Shown one piece after another: positions 44,582 through 56,692 of a DNA stretch of 64,000 nt. Under the pieces are notes generated by a model. It had not been told where the DNA came from. It worked only from the letters and a program-made list of their open reading frames with translations, and did no database searches. Within the stretch, counting starts at the first letter, position 1, and each line of letters opens with the position of its first letter. The DNA is from Arthrobacter sp. N199823 (GTDB lineage Bacteria; Actinomycetota; Actinomycetes; Actinomycetales; Micrococcaceae), in assembly GCF_002929705.1 (NCBI RefSeq), contig NZ_PJIN01000001.1, positions 62,001-126,000 of the forward strand, in the 5' to 3' direction. The position numbers and the translations under genes were made by a program.

Positions 44582-45166
44582 TTAGCCTTCAGTCGCTTCC
44601 GGCTGGGCCCATGTCAGGTTCTTGATGGAGAGCTGCTCCGCCATGTCATCGAGGAAGCGGATCACCACTTCGCGTTCAGCAGGATTGAGCCGGGCAGCCG
44701 AATAGAACCGCTTGGCTTGCTGGCGGCCCACAGTATTCATGGCGGATTCGCGCGTCACATCGGTGATGGCAATGGCCAAGGCCCGGCGATCGCTGGGATG
44801 CGGTGAGCGGGTGATGTGCCCCGCCCGTTCCAGTCGGTCCAGCAATTTGGTGGTGGACGCCGTCGAAATTTTCAGGTGAGCGGCAATGCCACCCGGGGTG
44901 GTTACGCCCCCTGTATTGGCGGCAACGATGAGGTAGTGCAGCGCCCGCATATCCGTTTGATTCAATTTCATGTACTTCAGCGACGCGTCTGAGAGCAGCT
45001 GCTCGGCTTCACGCAAGCGGCCCAGGGCAGCCATGACTGAGCCGATCTGGCGCACGTCCGCGGGGTCCATGGCGGAGCGATCCACGAGCTGGCTCGCGGG
45101 GTCGCTGGCGTCTACGTCGTAAATGCTCGGCGGCAACTGCTTATTTGCTGCCTCGGTACTTTCCAT
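44582..45166 (-). CDS. MarR family regulator, likely repressor of the MMPL exporter
   Basis: 194 residues. The winged helix is at residues 105-150 (IAAHLKISTASTTKLLDRLERAGHITRSPHPSDRR). It has a longer than usual N-terminal extension of about 45 residues. It is divergent from the MMPL gene with about 108 bases between. Two TGCTAG copies and a GCTAGC palindrome occur in that gap at about 45214-45232, near the exporter promoter, as expected for a MarR operator. Confidence 0.88.
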   Translation of the reverse strand: MESTEAANKQLPPSIYDVDASDPASQLVDRSAMDPADVRQIGSVMAALGRLREAEQLLSDASLKYMKLNQTDMRALHYLIVAANTGGVTTPGGIAAHLKISTASTTKLLDRLERAGHITRSPHPSDRRALAIAITDVTRESAMNTVGRQQAKRFYSAARLNPAEREVVIRFLDDMAEQLSIKNLTWAQPEATEG

Positions 45167-45274
45167 AGGGTGATTCTATCCTGCTTGAGGTATAGCCGCC
45201 TCAGCTTCTATCATGCTAGGATATTTGCTAGCTAAGCGAGATTAAATTGCGGCACGACCACGGAGAGTACGGAC

Positions 45275-47575
45275 ATGAGCACTGCGGAGAAAACTGCCAA
45301 GCGGGGCGAGCACAAAGGCGAGCACAAAGCGCCGCGCAAAATCGCCAAATGGGTGCGCATTCTGTTGCCCACCCTCCTGATTGTTGGCTGGCTGGCAGGG
45401 GCTGCTGTCGGTGGGCCTTACTTTGGGCGGGTCAGTGAAGTTTCCTCCAACGACCAGACCACATACTTGCCGTCCTCCGCTGATGCCACCCAAGTGCAGA
45501 AGATTTTGACGGAATTCCGCGCTTCGGATGAGATTCCGGCGATTGTGGTTTTCGCGGGAAACGACAAGCTCACCCCCGAGCAAATTTCCAGCATCTCTTC
45601 CGAAGTCAAGGCGCTGACAGAGATTGCCGGGGTGTCAAAGGACATCTCCCCGGCCATTCCGTCCGAGGATGGCAAGGCGCTGCAGGCATTTGTCCCCATC
45701 CAGGCAGACTCCGAAATTGGGGACGTGGTGGCCGAGATTGGTGACACGCTGCGTTCCACCGCGCCCGACGGCGTGAGTGTTCACGTCACCGGGCCTGCCG
45801 GCCTGACAGCAGACCTCGTTGCGGGCTTCGCCGGCATTGACGGCATTCTCTTGGGCGTGGCGCTGCTGGCCGTATTTATCATCCTGATCTGTGTTTACCG
45901 TTCCCTCTTGCTCCCTGTAGCGGTGTTGGCTACCAGCATGTTTGCCTTGTGTGTTGCCCTCTTGAGCGTCTGGTGGATGGCGAAGGCTGGCATTTTCATG
46001 CTGAGTGGCCAGACGCAAGGCATTTTGTTCATCCTGGTGATTGGTGCGGCAACGGACTATTCCTTGCTCTATGTGTCTCGCTACCGTGAAGAGCTCCGTA
46101 TGACCAGGGACAAATGGTCTGCCAGCATTCAGGCCATCAAGAAGTCCGCTGAGCCCATCGCAGCCTCCGGCGGAACTGTCATTGTTGGCCTGCTCTGCCT
46201 GTTGCTCAGCGACTTGAAGTCAAATAGTTCGCTGGGCCCTGTGGCTGCCGTTGGTATTGTCTTCGCCATGCTCTCGGCGCTGACATTGCTGCCTGCGCTG
46301 CTGTTCGCATTCGGCCGGGCTTCCTTCTGGCCGCGCCGCCCGAAGTATGAACCGGAAGCTGTTGCTGCCGAGCATGGCATGGCAACCAAGGGCGTCTGGG
46401 TCAAGCTGGCTCGTGGCATCAAAAAGCGTCCGCGCACCATCTGGATCGTCACCTCCTTGATCCTGATTGTGGGCGCCATGGGTGCCACACAGCTCAATGC
46501 CAATGGCGTTCCCCAATCTGATTTGGTGCTGGGTGCCTCCGAAGCCCGCGACGGTCAAGTGGTTCTAGGCGAGCATTTCCCCGGTGGTACCGGTAGCCCG
46601 GTGCTGGTTGTTGTACCCGAGGCTGAACTTCAGGAAACCGCCAACGTGTTGCTGGGCACGGACGGTGTCGACGGTGTCACTGTTGTAGCAGCCGACTCGC
46701 CGAGCGGTGCTGCGACGGTGACCGCTGAGGGGATCCAGGCCATGGGCGCTCCGGGCACCCCCGCTCCGGAAGCCACGGTGGTCAACGGAGACATCATGCT
46801 CCAAGGAACGCTGGCGTCAGCGGCAGATTCTGACGCCGCGTCCGACGTCGTCCGTACTTTGCGCGATAACCTCGCCAACACTGTGCCAGATGCGCTGGTA
46901 GGTGGCGTCACGGCGACGGCCATCGATACGAACGATGCCTCCATTCACGATCGCAATTTGATCATTCCCGTGGTGCTCGTTGTGATTCTGCTGATCCTGA
47001 TGTTGCTACTGCGCTCCGTGCTGGCTCCTGTCATCTTGATCCTGACCACTGTCCTGTCCTTTGGAACGGCGCTAGGTGTTGCCGCGCTGGTCTTCAACGG
47101 CGTGTTCAAGTTCCCAGGTGCCGATCCTGCGGTTCCGCTATTCGGCTTCATTTTCCTGGTGGCGTTGGGCATCGATTACAACATCTTCCTGATGACGCGT
47201 GTGCGGGAAGAATCGCTCAAACACGGGACTCGCGAAGGCATCATGCGGGGGCTGGTGATCACCGGCGGTGTCATTACCTCGGCCGGTTTGGTGCTTGCGG
47301 CCACGTTCTCAGCCCTGGCCGTCATCCCCATCCTGTTCTTGGCGCAGATTGCCTTCATCGTGGCCTTCGGCGTCTTGCTCGATACCTTCGTGGTGCGCTC
47401 GGTGCTGGTTCCGGCGCTCACCTACGATATTGGCAAGAAGATTTGGTGGCCGTCCAAGTTGGCGCGCATGACTGACGAGGAAGTGGCCAACGCTGAGGCA
47501 GCGTCAAACCTTGCCGAGGATGAAGCCGCGGCAAAGGAAGCTCATCATGAGAGGGCAATGCACACCGGTAAGTAG
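45275..47575 (+). CDS. MMPL/RND-type membrane exporter
   Basis: 766 residues with two six-helix MMPL halves. Each half has a large external loop after its first helix and the SLLYVSRYREE and DYNIFLMTRVREE motifs in the transmembrane region that couple proton flow. The charged C-terminus ends EAAAKEAHHERAM. Start is ATG 45275 with GGAGAG upstream. Family members export lipids, siderophores or drugs; the substrate here is not known. It is divergent from a MarR repressor. Confidence 0.9.
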   Translation: MSTAEKTAKRGEHKGEHKAPRKIAKWVRILLPTLLIVGWLAGAAVGGPYFGRVSEVSSNDQTTYLPSSADATQVQKILTEFRASDEIPAIVVFAGNDKLTPEQISSISSEVKALTEIAGVSKDISPAIPSEDGKALQAFVPIQADSEIGDVVAEIGDTLRSTAPDGVSVHVTGPAGLTADLVAGFAGIDGILLGVALLAVFIILICVYRSLLLPVAVLATSMFALCVALLSVWWMAKAGIFMLSGQTQGILFILVIGAATDYSLLYVSRYREELRMTRDKWSASIQAIKKSAEPIAASGGTVIVGLLCLLLSDLKSNSSLGPVAAVGIVFAMLSALTLLPALLFAFGRASFWPRRPKYEPEAVAAEHGMATKGVWVKLARGIKKRPRTIWIVTSLILIVGAMGATQLNANGVPQSDLVLGASEARDGQVVLGEHFPGGTGSPVLVVVPEAELQETANVLLGTDGVDGVTVVAADSPSGAATVTAEGIQAMGAPGTPAPEATVVNGDIMLQGTLASAADSDAASDVVRTLRDNLANTVPDALVGGVTATAIDTNDASIHDRNLIIPVVLVVILLILMLLLRSVLAPVILILTTVLSFGTALGVAALVFNGVFKFPGADPAVPLFGFIFLVALGIDYNIFLMTRVREESLKHGTREGIMRGLVITGGVITSAGLVLAATFSALAVIPILFLAQIAFIVAFGVLLDTFVVRSVLVPALTYDIGKKIWWPSKLARMTDEEVANAEAASNLAEDEAAAKEAHHERAMHTGK

Positions 47576-47589
47576 CTGCGCTAGCGCCA

Positions 47590-47630
47590 AGCCTGCCCGT
47601 GGGCAATAGCATCATCGACACGGGCAGGCT
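47590..47630 (+). terminator. Intrinsic terminator after the MMPL gene
   Basis: Twelve-base arms AGCCTGCCCGTG and CACGGGCAGGCT with a 17-base loop, between the MMPL stop and the convergent antiterminator gene. Confidence 0.75.
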
Positions 47631-47672
47631 CGAGCAGGTGGCTGTTCAGTCCCGGCATGCCGGAACGAACCG

Positions 47673-48521
47673 CTAGCCCCGGTTTTCATCCATGAGCCGG
47701 GCAACGTGGAGCGTCAAGTAAGTGGCCTCGTCCTCGGTCATGGGGTCGCCAAGCCGCAGCTCTAGGACGCTTTGGAGTTTGAGGGCTGTGGAGTAGGCCC
47801 CCGGGTAGGAATCCCGAATGGCGGAGCCCAGCTTGCCGGCGCCTTCCTCCAGCTGTTTCCCGGAGGCGGCCCGTACAAAGAAATAGCGCAGGTGGGTGAT
47901 GAAGCGGGCGGAATTGACGGTATCGCGGTCGATGGGCTGGCCGTTGGCTTGTTCCAGAACGTCGAAGAGCTGGGCAAATACACCCGTCATTTGGTAGGTG
48001 AAGGACAGGTCTCCTGCGGTGAATCCGGCATTCACCAGATGCATGGTGATAGAGACCGCTTCCCCGTCAGCCAGCGGCGAATCGAGGGTGGCGTTGACGT
48101 ACGCCAGAATCCTCCGGGCCGCCCGTAGTTCAGCGGGGTAGAGGTGCGAGACCTCAGCCTGGAGCGGGTACTCAAACTCAATGCCGTTCTGCAATCGCTT
48201 GATGGCAAAGCTAAGGTGATCTGCCAGGGCAACCGTCAGGACAGCGCTGCGGCGAATGTCCATTTCCGTACGTCCGGCTTCCAACGCTTTGTCCGCAAGT
48301 GCAAGGATTTCCGGCGAGAGGGATGCCACCATGGCCCCCAAGGAATCAGGGCTACGGCCGTCTTCAGGCACGAAGGTGCGAATAACCGCCGTCGGATCAA
48401 CCTTTTGGCCGGGCTTGGCCTGAAACCCCAGACCGCGACCGGTCAGGATCACCTCGCGGCGCTCACCGCTGGCTTCGCGGGCAAGGACAACGTTGTTGTT
48501 GAACACACGCAGGATCTCCAT
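47673..48521 (-). CDS. bglG: BglG/LicT-type transcriptional antiterminator
   Basis: 282 residues. The N-terminal CAT RNA-binding domain (MEILRVFNNNVVLAREASGE) is followed by two PRD domains, with conserved His at LADHLSFAIKRL and TMHLVNAG in PRD1 and at THLRYFFVRA and LTLHVARL in PRD2. Phosphorylation by the PTS controls dimerisation. It is the third gene of the beta-glucoside operon; its RNA target is the RAT at 52039-52067. Confidence 0.93.
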   Translation of the reverse strand: MEILRVFNNNVVLAREASGERREVILTGRGLGFQAKPGQKVDPTAVIRTFVPEDGRSPDSLGAMVASLSPEILALADKALEAGRTEMDIRRSAVLTVALADHLSFAIKRLQNGIEFEYPLQAEVSHLYPAELRAARRILAYVNATLDSPLADGEAVSITMHLVNAGFTAGDLSFTYQMTGVFAQLFDVLEQANGQPIDRDTVNSARFITHLRYFFVRAASGKQLEEGAGKLGSAIRDSYPGAYSTALKLQSVLELRLGDPMTEDEATYLTLHVARLMDENRG

Positions 48522-48600
48522 GCCGCTTTACCCTGATTCTTCGAGGCGGAACGTTTGAATGGTGGACAGGGCGGGGCCGGTGCGGCCCCGCCTATTGCTG

Positions 48601-51967
<3,367 letters not shown>

Positions 51968-52001
51968 GGCAGTCCTTTCTGTCCATTGCGTTTTCGGGCA
52001 C

Positions 52002-52044
52002 AAAAAAAGACCCGAGACGTGCGCTTTCGCGAGTCTCAGGTCTT
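52002..52044 (-). terminator. Conditional terminator in the PTS leader
   Basis: On the minus strand a stem AAGACCTGAGAC/GTCTCGGGTCTT is followed by seven Ts. Its first bases overlap the RAT, so antiterminator binding prevents it from forming. Confidence 0.9.
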
Positions 52045-52067
52045 GCCTCGTGGCCGAGTAACAATCC
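52039..52067 (-). promoter_or_regulatory. Ribonucleic antiterminator (RAT) for a BglG-type protein
   Basis: GGATTGTTACT and GGCAAGACC flank a short internal stem, close to the classic E. coli bgl RAT (GGATTGTTACTGCATTCGC in part). It lies about 80 bases before the EIIBCA start and overlaps the terminator. Confidence 0.92.
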
Positions 52068-52175
52068 TTACAGGCAACATTACCTGCAAGGACGAGCATA
52101 CCCGTGATTAGCGTCACGGGCAACTTCAGGACTTCAAGGAGGGGCCCGGGCCGGATACCGCCCACGCCTCGGCTT

Positions 52176-52332
52176 GGACTTTGTTTATACGCACGCCACG
52201 CCCGATGCACTTGCGGTGCAGTCACTGTAGCGCAGCTGCGCTGCCTCGCGGTGCGTATAAACAAAGATGTGGACGACACGGCCTGGTTTATACGCAAGCC
52301 ACGCCCGGTGAGCTTGCGTATAAACAAAGTCC
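52176..52332. repeat. Two adjacent large palindromes with shared ends
   Basis: The sequence TTTATACGCA occurs at 52184-52193 and 52287-52296, and its complement at 52252-52261 and 52315-52324, mostly extended to CTTTG/CAAAG. The first palindrome encloses about 58 bases with inner GC-rich stems; the second encloses GCCACGCCCGGTGAGC. GCCACGCCCG occurs in both. Such paired palindromes look like a REP/BIME-type element. They also sit just past the HAD stop and could terminate it. Confidence 0.7.
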
Positions 52333-52371
52333 TTGAGGTCGGAGCGGGGCGCTCGCCGCTTAGACGGCCAT

Positions 52372-53226
52372 TTAGAGCAGGCCAAGCTCGGCGAAGGCAG
52401 CCGCGATCCCGTTCTGGCTTGGCGGCAGGGCTGTGCGGTCGGCGACGGCGAGCAGCTCGGGGGAGGAACCCTCGATGGCCACGCCAATGCCCGCAAAGGC
52501 CACCATTTCCAGGTCATTTTGACCGTCACCGAATGCAATGGATGCTGATTTGGCGATGTCAAGGTGGGCAATGACGGCAGCAACACCGTCGGCCTTGCTG
52601 ATGCCGCGCTGGAAGAGTTCCCCGGCATGCGGGCCCTCGGCGGCAATGGAATTTGCGACGACGTCAATGTCACCACCGATTTCCGCGACCAACTCCGCCA
52701 TGGGGACGGGGGATTCAAAAACGGAGATCTTGGCGAAGGTTGTGGTGCTCAGATCGGCACGGACGGTCAGCCCGGCGAGGATGGCGGAGGATCCGATGGC
52801 GCGGTCGGCAGGGGCGCTGGCGTAATGGGCGGCGATGTGTGCGCGCAGGCGGTCCTCGCCGGCAGGGGTCACGAAGGTGGCCTCCTGCGATTCGAGCACG
52901 TAGACGGTGTCGTGTGCATCCAACGCAGCCAGCGCCCGGCGGCGGAGATCGGCGGGGAAACTCCTGTCCACCAGGACTTCCCCGGCCACCTCAATGTAGG
53001 CACCGGCGCTGGCAACCACGCCGTCAAATCCGGCACCCATGATGCTTTCGGGCAGCATCGGCAAGGGGCGTCCAGTGCAAATCAGGACCTTGTGGCCTGC
53101 CGCGCGAGCCTGCTGGACGGCTGTCGCGTGGGCCTCCGGGACCACCCCGTAGTCCGCGTAAGTACCATCAACATCAAGGAAAATCGCATGGATGGTTTGT
53201 GCAGTGGCGAGAGTGTTGGCGTTCAT
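52372..53226 (-). CDS. Cof-type HAD-superfamily sugar phosphatase
   Basis: 284 residues from ATG 53226; a GTG two codons earlier is possible. Motif I is FLDVDGTYADYG, motif II ICTGRPLP (Thr near 51), and motifs III/IV are KADGV and FGDGQNDLEM. The cap is the C2B type of Cof phosphatases. It lies next to the beta-glucoside PTS operon but outside it, separated by palindromes. It may dephosphorylate a sugar phosphate. Confidence 0.9.
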   Translation of the reverse strand: MNANTLATAQTIHAIFLDVDGTYADYGVVPEAHATAVQQARAAGHKVLICTGRPLPMLPESIMGAGFDGVVASAGAYIEVAGEVLVDRSFPADLRRRALAALDAHDTVYVLESQEATFVTPAGEDRLRAHIAAHYASAPADRAIGSSAILAGLTVRADLSTTTFAKISVFESPVPMAELVAEIGGDIDVVANSIAAEGPHAGELFQRGISKADGVAAVIAHLDIAKSASIAFGDGQNDLEMVAFAGIGVAIEGSSPELLAVADRTALPPSQNGIAAAFAELGLL

Positions 53227-53320
53227 GATCACGGAGTCTACCTGCGTCAGATGAATGCAAGATGACCGGATGTCATGGGCAACTCCAGTTGCGCCTGCGC
53301 GCGGTCCGCTAGATTGACGC

Positions 53321-53355
53321 AGATGCCAGATGCCAGATGCCAGATGCCAGATGCC
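53321..53355. repeat. Seven-base tandem repeat, five copies
   Basis: AGATGCC repeats five times exactly, then AGACGGT. It lies between the divergent HAD gene and the HTH gene. A short run of GGGACA-like repeats follows. Confidence 0.9.
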
Positions 53356-53397
53356 AGACGGTGGCGCCCGCCCGCTACGCCAGGGACAGGGACAAGG

Positions 53398-53426
53398 ACA
53401 GGGACGGTGGCGGCTACCGTCCCTGT
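53398..53426. repeat. Inverted repeat in the HAD/HTH intergenic region
   Basis: Eleven-base arms ACAGGGACGGT and ACCGTCCCTGT with a seven-base loop. It follows the tandem repeats and lies about 100 bases before the HTH gene start. It might be an operator or an RNA hairpin. Confidence 0.6.
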
Positions 53427-53527
53427 CTCTGCCTCAAGGGCGGAACCACAAGCGTGTGGGGAAATTCGCGGCAAGGGCGCAGGAAGGTGCTCTGGACAAT
53501 TTTATTTGTCGGTGGAAGACTGGAATT

Positions 53528-54160
53528 ATGTTGGACGTTGCAGTCATTGAAAATGCCGCCGCCGCCGAAGCGGCGCTGGACCCCATCAGGGCCAAGCTGT
53601 TGGCGGAACTGCGCGAACCGGCATCCGCTGCAACAGTGGCTGCACGGATGGGGTTGCCGCGCCAGAAGGTGAATTACCACCTGAGGATGCTGGAAGGCTT
53701 CGGTCTCCTGGAGGTTTTTGCGGAACGACGCCGTGGCAATGTCACCGAGCGCATCATGGGTGCCACAGCACTTTCCTACGTCATCTCCCCAGCTGCGCTG
53801 CCCGGCGTGGCCCCGGATCCATCGCTGGAGCGCAACCGGCTTTCCGCCCGGTGGATGCTGGCGCTCGCCGCCAAGCTCGTGAGCGATGTGGGCACGCTGA
53901 TCAGCGGCGCTGACAAGGCACAACTTCGTCTTGCCACCTTCGCCATGGACGGTGAAGTCACCTTTGCCAGCGCCGCGGACAGAGCGGCCTTCACCGCAGA
54001 ACTTGCGGCCGGCACGGCGAAACTCGTGGAAAAATACCACAGCGAAAACGCAACAGGCGGTCGCAAACACAGGATCGTCGTCGCACTTCATCCCAGCGTC
54101 AAAACAACCCCACACATCACAAAATCTGCCGGCACACCCGGCCTCAGCAAGGAGTCATGA
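53528..54160 (+). CDS. ArsR-like helix-turn-helix protein
   Basis: Start is ATG 53528 (MLDVAVIENAAAAEAAL). 210 residues. The winged helix at residues 15-80 has RAKLLAELREPASAATVAARMGLPRQKVNYHLRMLEGFGL, of the ArsR type. The longer C-terminal part carries no recognised domain. Its stop overlaps the start of the SRPBCC gene (ATGA), the common arrangement of an ArsR repressor with an SRPBCC partner, so the two are probably co-regulated. Confidence 0.85.
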   Translation: MLDVAVIENAAAAEAALDPIRAKLLAELREPASAATVAARMGLPRQKVNYHLRMLEGFGLLEVFAERRRGNVTERIMGATALSYVISPAALPGVAPDPSLERNRLSARWMLALAAKLVSDVGTLISGADKAQLRLATFAMDGEVTFASAADRAAFTAELAAGTAKLVEKYHSENATGGRKHRIVVALHPSVKTTPHITKSAGTPGLSKES

Positions 54161-54873
54161 TGGCCAAAGAATTCAAGATCGTGCATGAAACGGAGATCGA
54201 GGGGACGCCGGAACAGGTGTTTGAGGCCGCTCATGGCGGCACGTCCGGGTGGATGTGGCCCATGGAGATCGAGCCGAAACTCGGTGGCGCGGGGCCTTTT
54301 GGCAGCACCGTCACCGTGTGGGACCCTCCGCACCGATACTCCAACCGCATGGACGGCGAGGACGGTTTCTTCAACCAACTGGAGTTCGATATTTCGGAGC
54401 TACCTGACGGTAAGTCGTGGCTGCGCTACGTCCACAGCGGGGTGTTCTTTGAGGATTGGGACAACCAGTACGACGGCGCCGCCAAACACACCGCCTTCTA
54501 CCTGCATACCCTGGGCCAGTACGTGCAGTATTTTGCCGGGCGTCAGGCGGCGTTCGCGGACGTTCAGGGACCCGCGGCTTCCGGGGCGCCGGAGGCCTTC
54601 GAAGCGGTCAAGCACGCGTTAGGGATTCACGACGCCGGAGCCGGGGGACATATCAGCGTCGCCCTTGCGGGGCTCGGGACCGTGGACGCCGTGGTGGATT
54701 ACCTTGATCCGAACTTCGTCGGGTTGCGCACCGAGGACGCCATGATCCGCTTCTTTGGACGCAACGCCTTTGGCGCCGTCGTGGGCATGACAATTCACCT
54801 CTTTGCCGACGGTGCCGACGCAGAGATGGTCGGCGCTGCCTGGGGATCCTGGCTCAACGGGCTGTACAGCTAG
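54160..54873 (+). CDS. SRPBCC (AHSA1-like) family protein
   Basis: 237 residues. Start is taken at ATG 54160 (five bases after AAGGAG); ATG 54157 is equally in frame. It opens with EFKIVHETEIEGTPEQVFEA, the START/SRPBCC ligand-pocket pattern. Residues 130-237 form a second region without a clear family. SRPBCC domains bind hydrophobic ligands. Its stop codon shares the CTAG palindrome with the stop of the convergent gene. Confidence 0.8.
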   Translation: MAKEFKIVHETEIEGTPEQVFEAAHGGTSGWMWPMEIEPKLGGAGPFGSTVTVWDPPHRYSNRMDGEDGFFNQLEFDISELPDGKSWLRYVHSGVFFEDWDNQYDGAAKHTAFYLHTLGQYVQYFAGRQAAFADVQGPAASGAPEAFEAVKHALGIHDAGAGGHISVALAGLGTVDAVVDYLDPNFVGLRTEDAMIRFFGRNAFGAVVGMTIHLFADGADAEMVGAAWGSWLNGLYS

Positions 54874-56423
54874 CTGCCCAGCTTCAGGGCCTGCCAGCCA
54901 CCCGTGCCGATCTGCAAACTGGCGCCCCACGAGTTGCGCAGGACCGGGTAATAGAACAAGTTGCCGTTGGTTGAGCGGGCTAGGACACCATAGCTGCCAG
55001 CTCCCACATGTCCGGCAATGCCGGAAATGTGGCTCATGGAACTCCAGCCGGTCCCCACCACTCGGCGGGTTTCACTGATGAATCCGCCGGAACCATTGCC
55101 GCGGTAGAGCAGCAGCTGCCCGGTGTTGGTGCGCGCGAGTAGGTCTTGCTTCTTATCGCCATCAAAGTCAGCGGCAAGGATGGTCAAAGCGCCCCAGCCT
55201 GAGCCAATCTGCTGTGGTGCGCCAAATCGGGTGCCGTCCACGTTGGGGTAGTGGCGTAGTTGTCCATTGGTGCGGCTTTTCGCGATGATGGAGGGGTACA
55301 CTTGGCCGGTTTTCCACTTCGTGATGACAATGTCAAACTGCGCCCACCCAGTGCCAATCTTTTGCGCGGCCTTCAGGGTGCCGTTGGCTTGGCCGAAACT
55401 GACAGTGAGCCGGCCGTCCGCCCACACCGCGAGCAAGTCCTGGCGGCCGTCGTTGTTGTAATCCACTACGGTTAGCTGCTGAGCCCCGGCCCAGCCTGCG
55501 GAGATGAACTTGCTGTTCCACAAGTCACCGCCCTTGGCAGAAGGGTAGGCATAGAGGTTTCCGGCGGAGGTCACGGCGGCAATGTCGCCCGCTGCAAAGA
55601 CAGGGCCAGAGCTCGGTGCCGGGGTGGGTTTCGGTGCCGCTGTGGTCGGTGCAGGGGTGGGTGCTGTGGTCGGCTTGGGCGTCGCCGGGTACCTGGCCAG
55701 GTTTCCTGCGACCACCGTCATGCCGCTCCAACCGGCTTTTGTGGTCTTGACGTAGCCCAGCCCGAAGTCGGTGAATCGCTTATCCATCAGTGCCGCACGG
55801 TGGCCTGGGGAATTCATCCACCAGTCAACAATTTGTTCGGCCGTGTTGTTGATGCCGATGATTTCCGAGTACGTGTCAAAGCCGGCCGGGAGGATGGACG
55901 TGCCGTAATCCGGGCGATGCAACTTGGCCATGTCCAGTGTGTCGGCATTAATTTGCCCGTTCAGCTTCAGGACCCACTCTTGTGAGCCAGTGCTAATCGC
56001 CGTGTTCAGAACCAGTGGGGCTGCGCCGTTTTGGGCCCGGTAGACGTTGGCCCGGGCTAGTACCTTCGCCACAAAAACGTCATTGGCGTTGGGGACGTAG
56101 AAGCCGGCCAGTGCGCGGGCCACAGGGCTCTTGGTGGGTTTGGCCGCTGCGGGGTCTGCCGTCATGATGGGCGATGACGAGGCAACGGCCGACTTCGTGG
56201 CACCAGCGCTGGGTGTGGCGCCCGCGCCGGGCTCGGCAGCGGCGGCAGGTGAGGGATCCGCCGTCGTACTCGGAGCTGCAGTGGAAGTCGGGGCCACAGA
56301 AGAAACGGGTGCCGACGGGCTTGTGGTGTCCGAAGGAGATTGTGCCACGGCAGGGGACAAACTCGAGGCCGCTAGGACGGCCGACGCCGCGACGGCGCAC
56401 AGGAAACCGGTAATTTTACGCAT
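54870..56423 (-). CDS. Secreted CAP-domain (SCP/PR-1) protein with FG-GAP repeats
   Basis: Start is ATG 56423 with GGGGGA upstream. 517 residues. A signal peptide ends near AVAQS, followed by a Ser/Thr/Pro/Ala linker (about residues 30-105). The CAP domain (about 115-235) has the MNSPGHRAALMDKRFTDFGLGY block. A Thr/Pro linker precedes FG-GAP/VCBS-like repeats with DYNNDGRQDLL and DFDGDKKQDLL calcium loops. Such fusions are typical of secreted actinobacterial surface proteins; enzymatic function is unknown. Confidence 0.88.
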   Translation of the reverse strand: MRKITGFLCAVAASAVLAASSLSPAVAQSPSDTTSPSAPVSSVAPTSTAAPSTTADPSPAAAAEPGAGATPSAGATKSAVASSSPIMTADPAAAKPTKSPVARALAGFYVPNANDVFVAKVLARANVYRAQNGAAPLVLNTAISTGSQEWVLKLNGQINADTLDMAKLHRPDYGTSILPAGFDTYSEIIGINNTAEQIVDWWMNSPGHRAALMDKRFTDFGLGYVKTTKAGWSGMTVVAGNLARYPATPKPTTAPTPAPTTAAPKPTPAPSSGPVFAAGDIAAVTSAGNLYAYPSAKGGDLWNSKFISAGWAGAQQLTVVDYNNDGRQDLLAVWADGRLTVSFGQANGTLKAAQKIGTGWAQFDIVITKWKTGQVYPSIIAKSRTNGQLRHYPNVDGTRFGAPQQIGSGWGALTILAADFDGDKKQDLLARTNTGQLLLYRGNGSGGFISETRRVVGTGWSSMSHISGIAGHVGAGSYGVLARSTNGNLFYYPVLRNSWGASLQIGTGGWQALKLGS

Positions 56424-56513
56424 GCTGAATCCCCCAGGGACTGTGATGGATCGTGGCACCCCGAGACAAGGATGCGTTTTCATAATATCCGGGCCGTCAA
56501 TATCTACTGATTC

Positions 56514-56579
56514 GAGTGTCCAGATAACGTACGCTGAGCCGGCCATTTGCTCTCCAATGCGTACGTCATCTGGACACTC
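56514..56579. promoter_or_regulatory. 21-base inverted repeat between CAP-domain gene and ALDH gene
   Basis: Arms at 56514-56534 and 56559-56579 match in 20 of 21 bases, begin GAGTGTCCAGAT, and each contains a CGTACG core. The 24-base gap makes it either a pair of operators facing each other or a hairpin. It lies between two divergent starts. Confidence 0.6.
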
Positions 56580-56692
56580 ACCCGGGAATGAGGGCCGCGT
56601 CATGGTTGCATGCAGGCGATGCGTGTGTGAGCGTGGACTTGGCGGCCCACATCCATGGCCGCGGCACTTGATAAAGCAAAGGGGCTTTAGTC

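Noticed and set aside
52176-52332. Possible CRISPR repeats or integron attC site
   Set aside because: The repeated ends are in inverted pairs with no regular spacer and no integrase.
53321-53355. Possible CRISPR-like array
   Set aside because: Units are seven bases with no spacers and no cas genes nearby.
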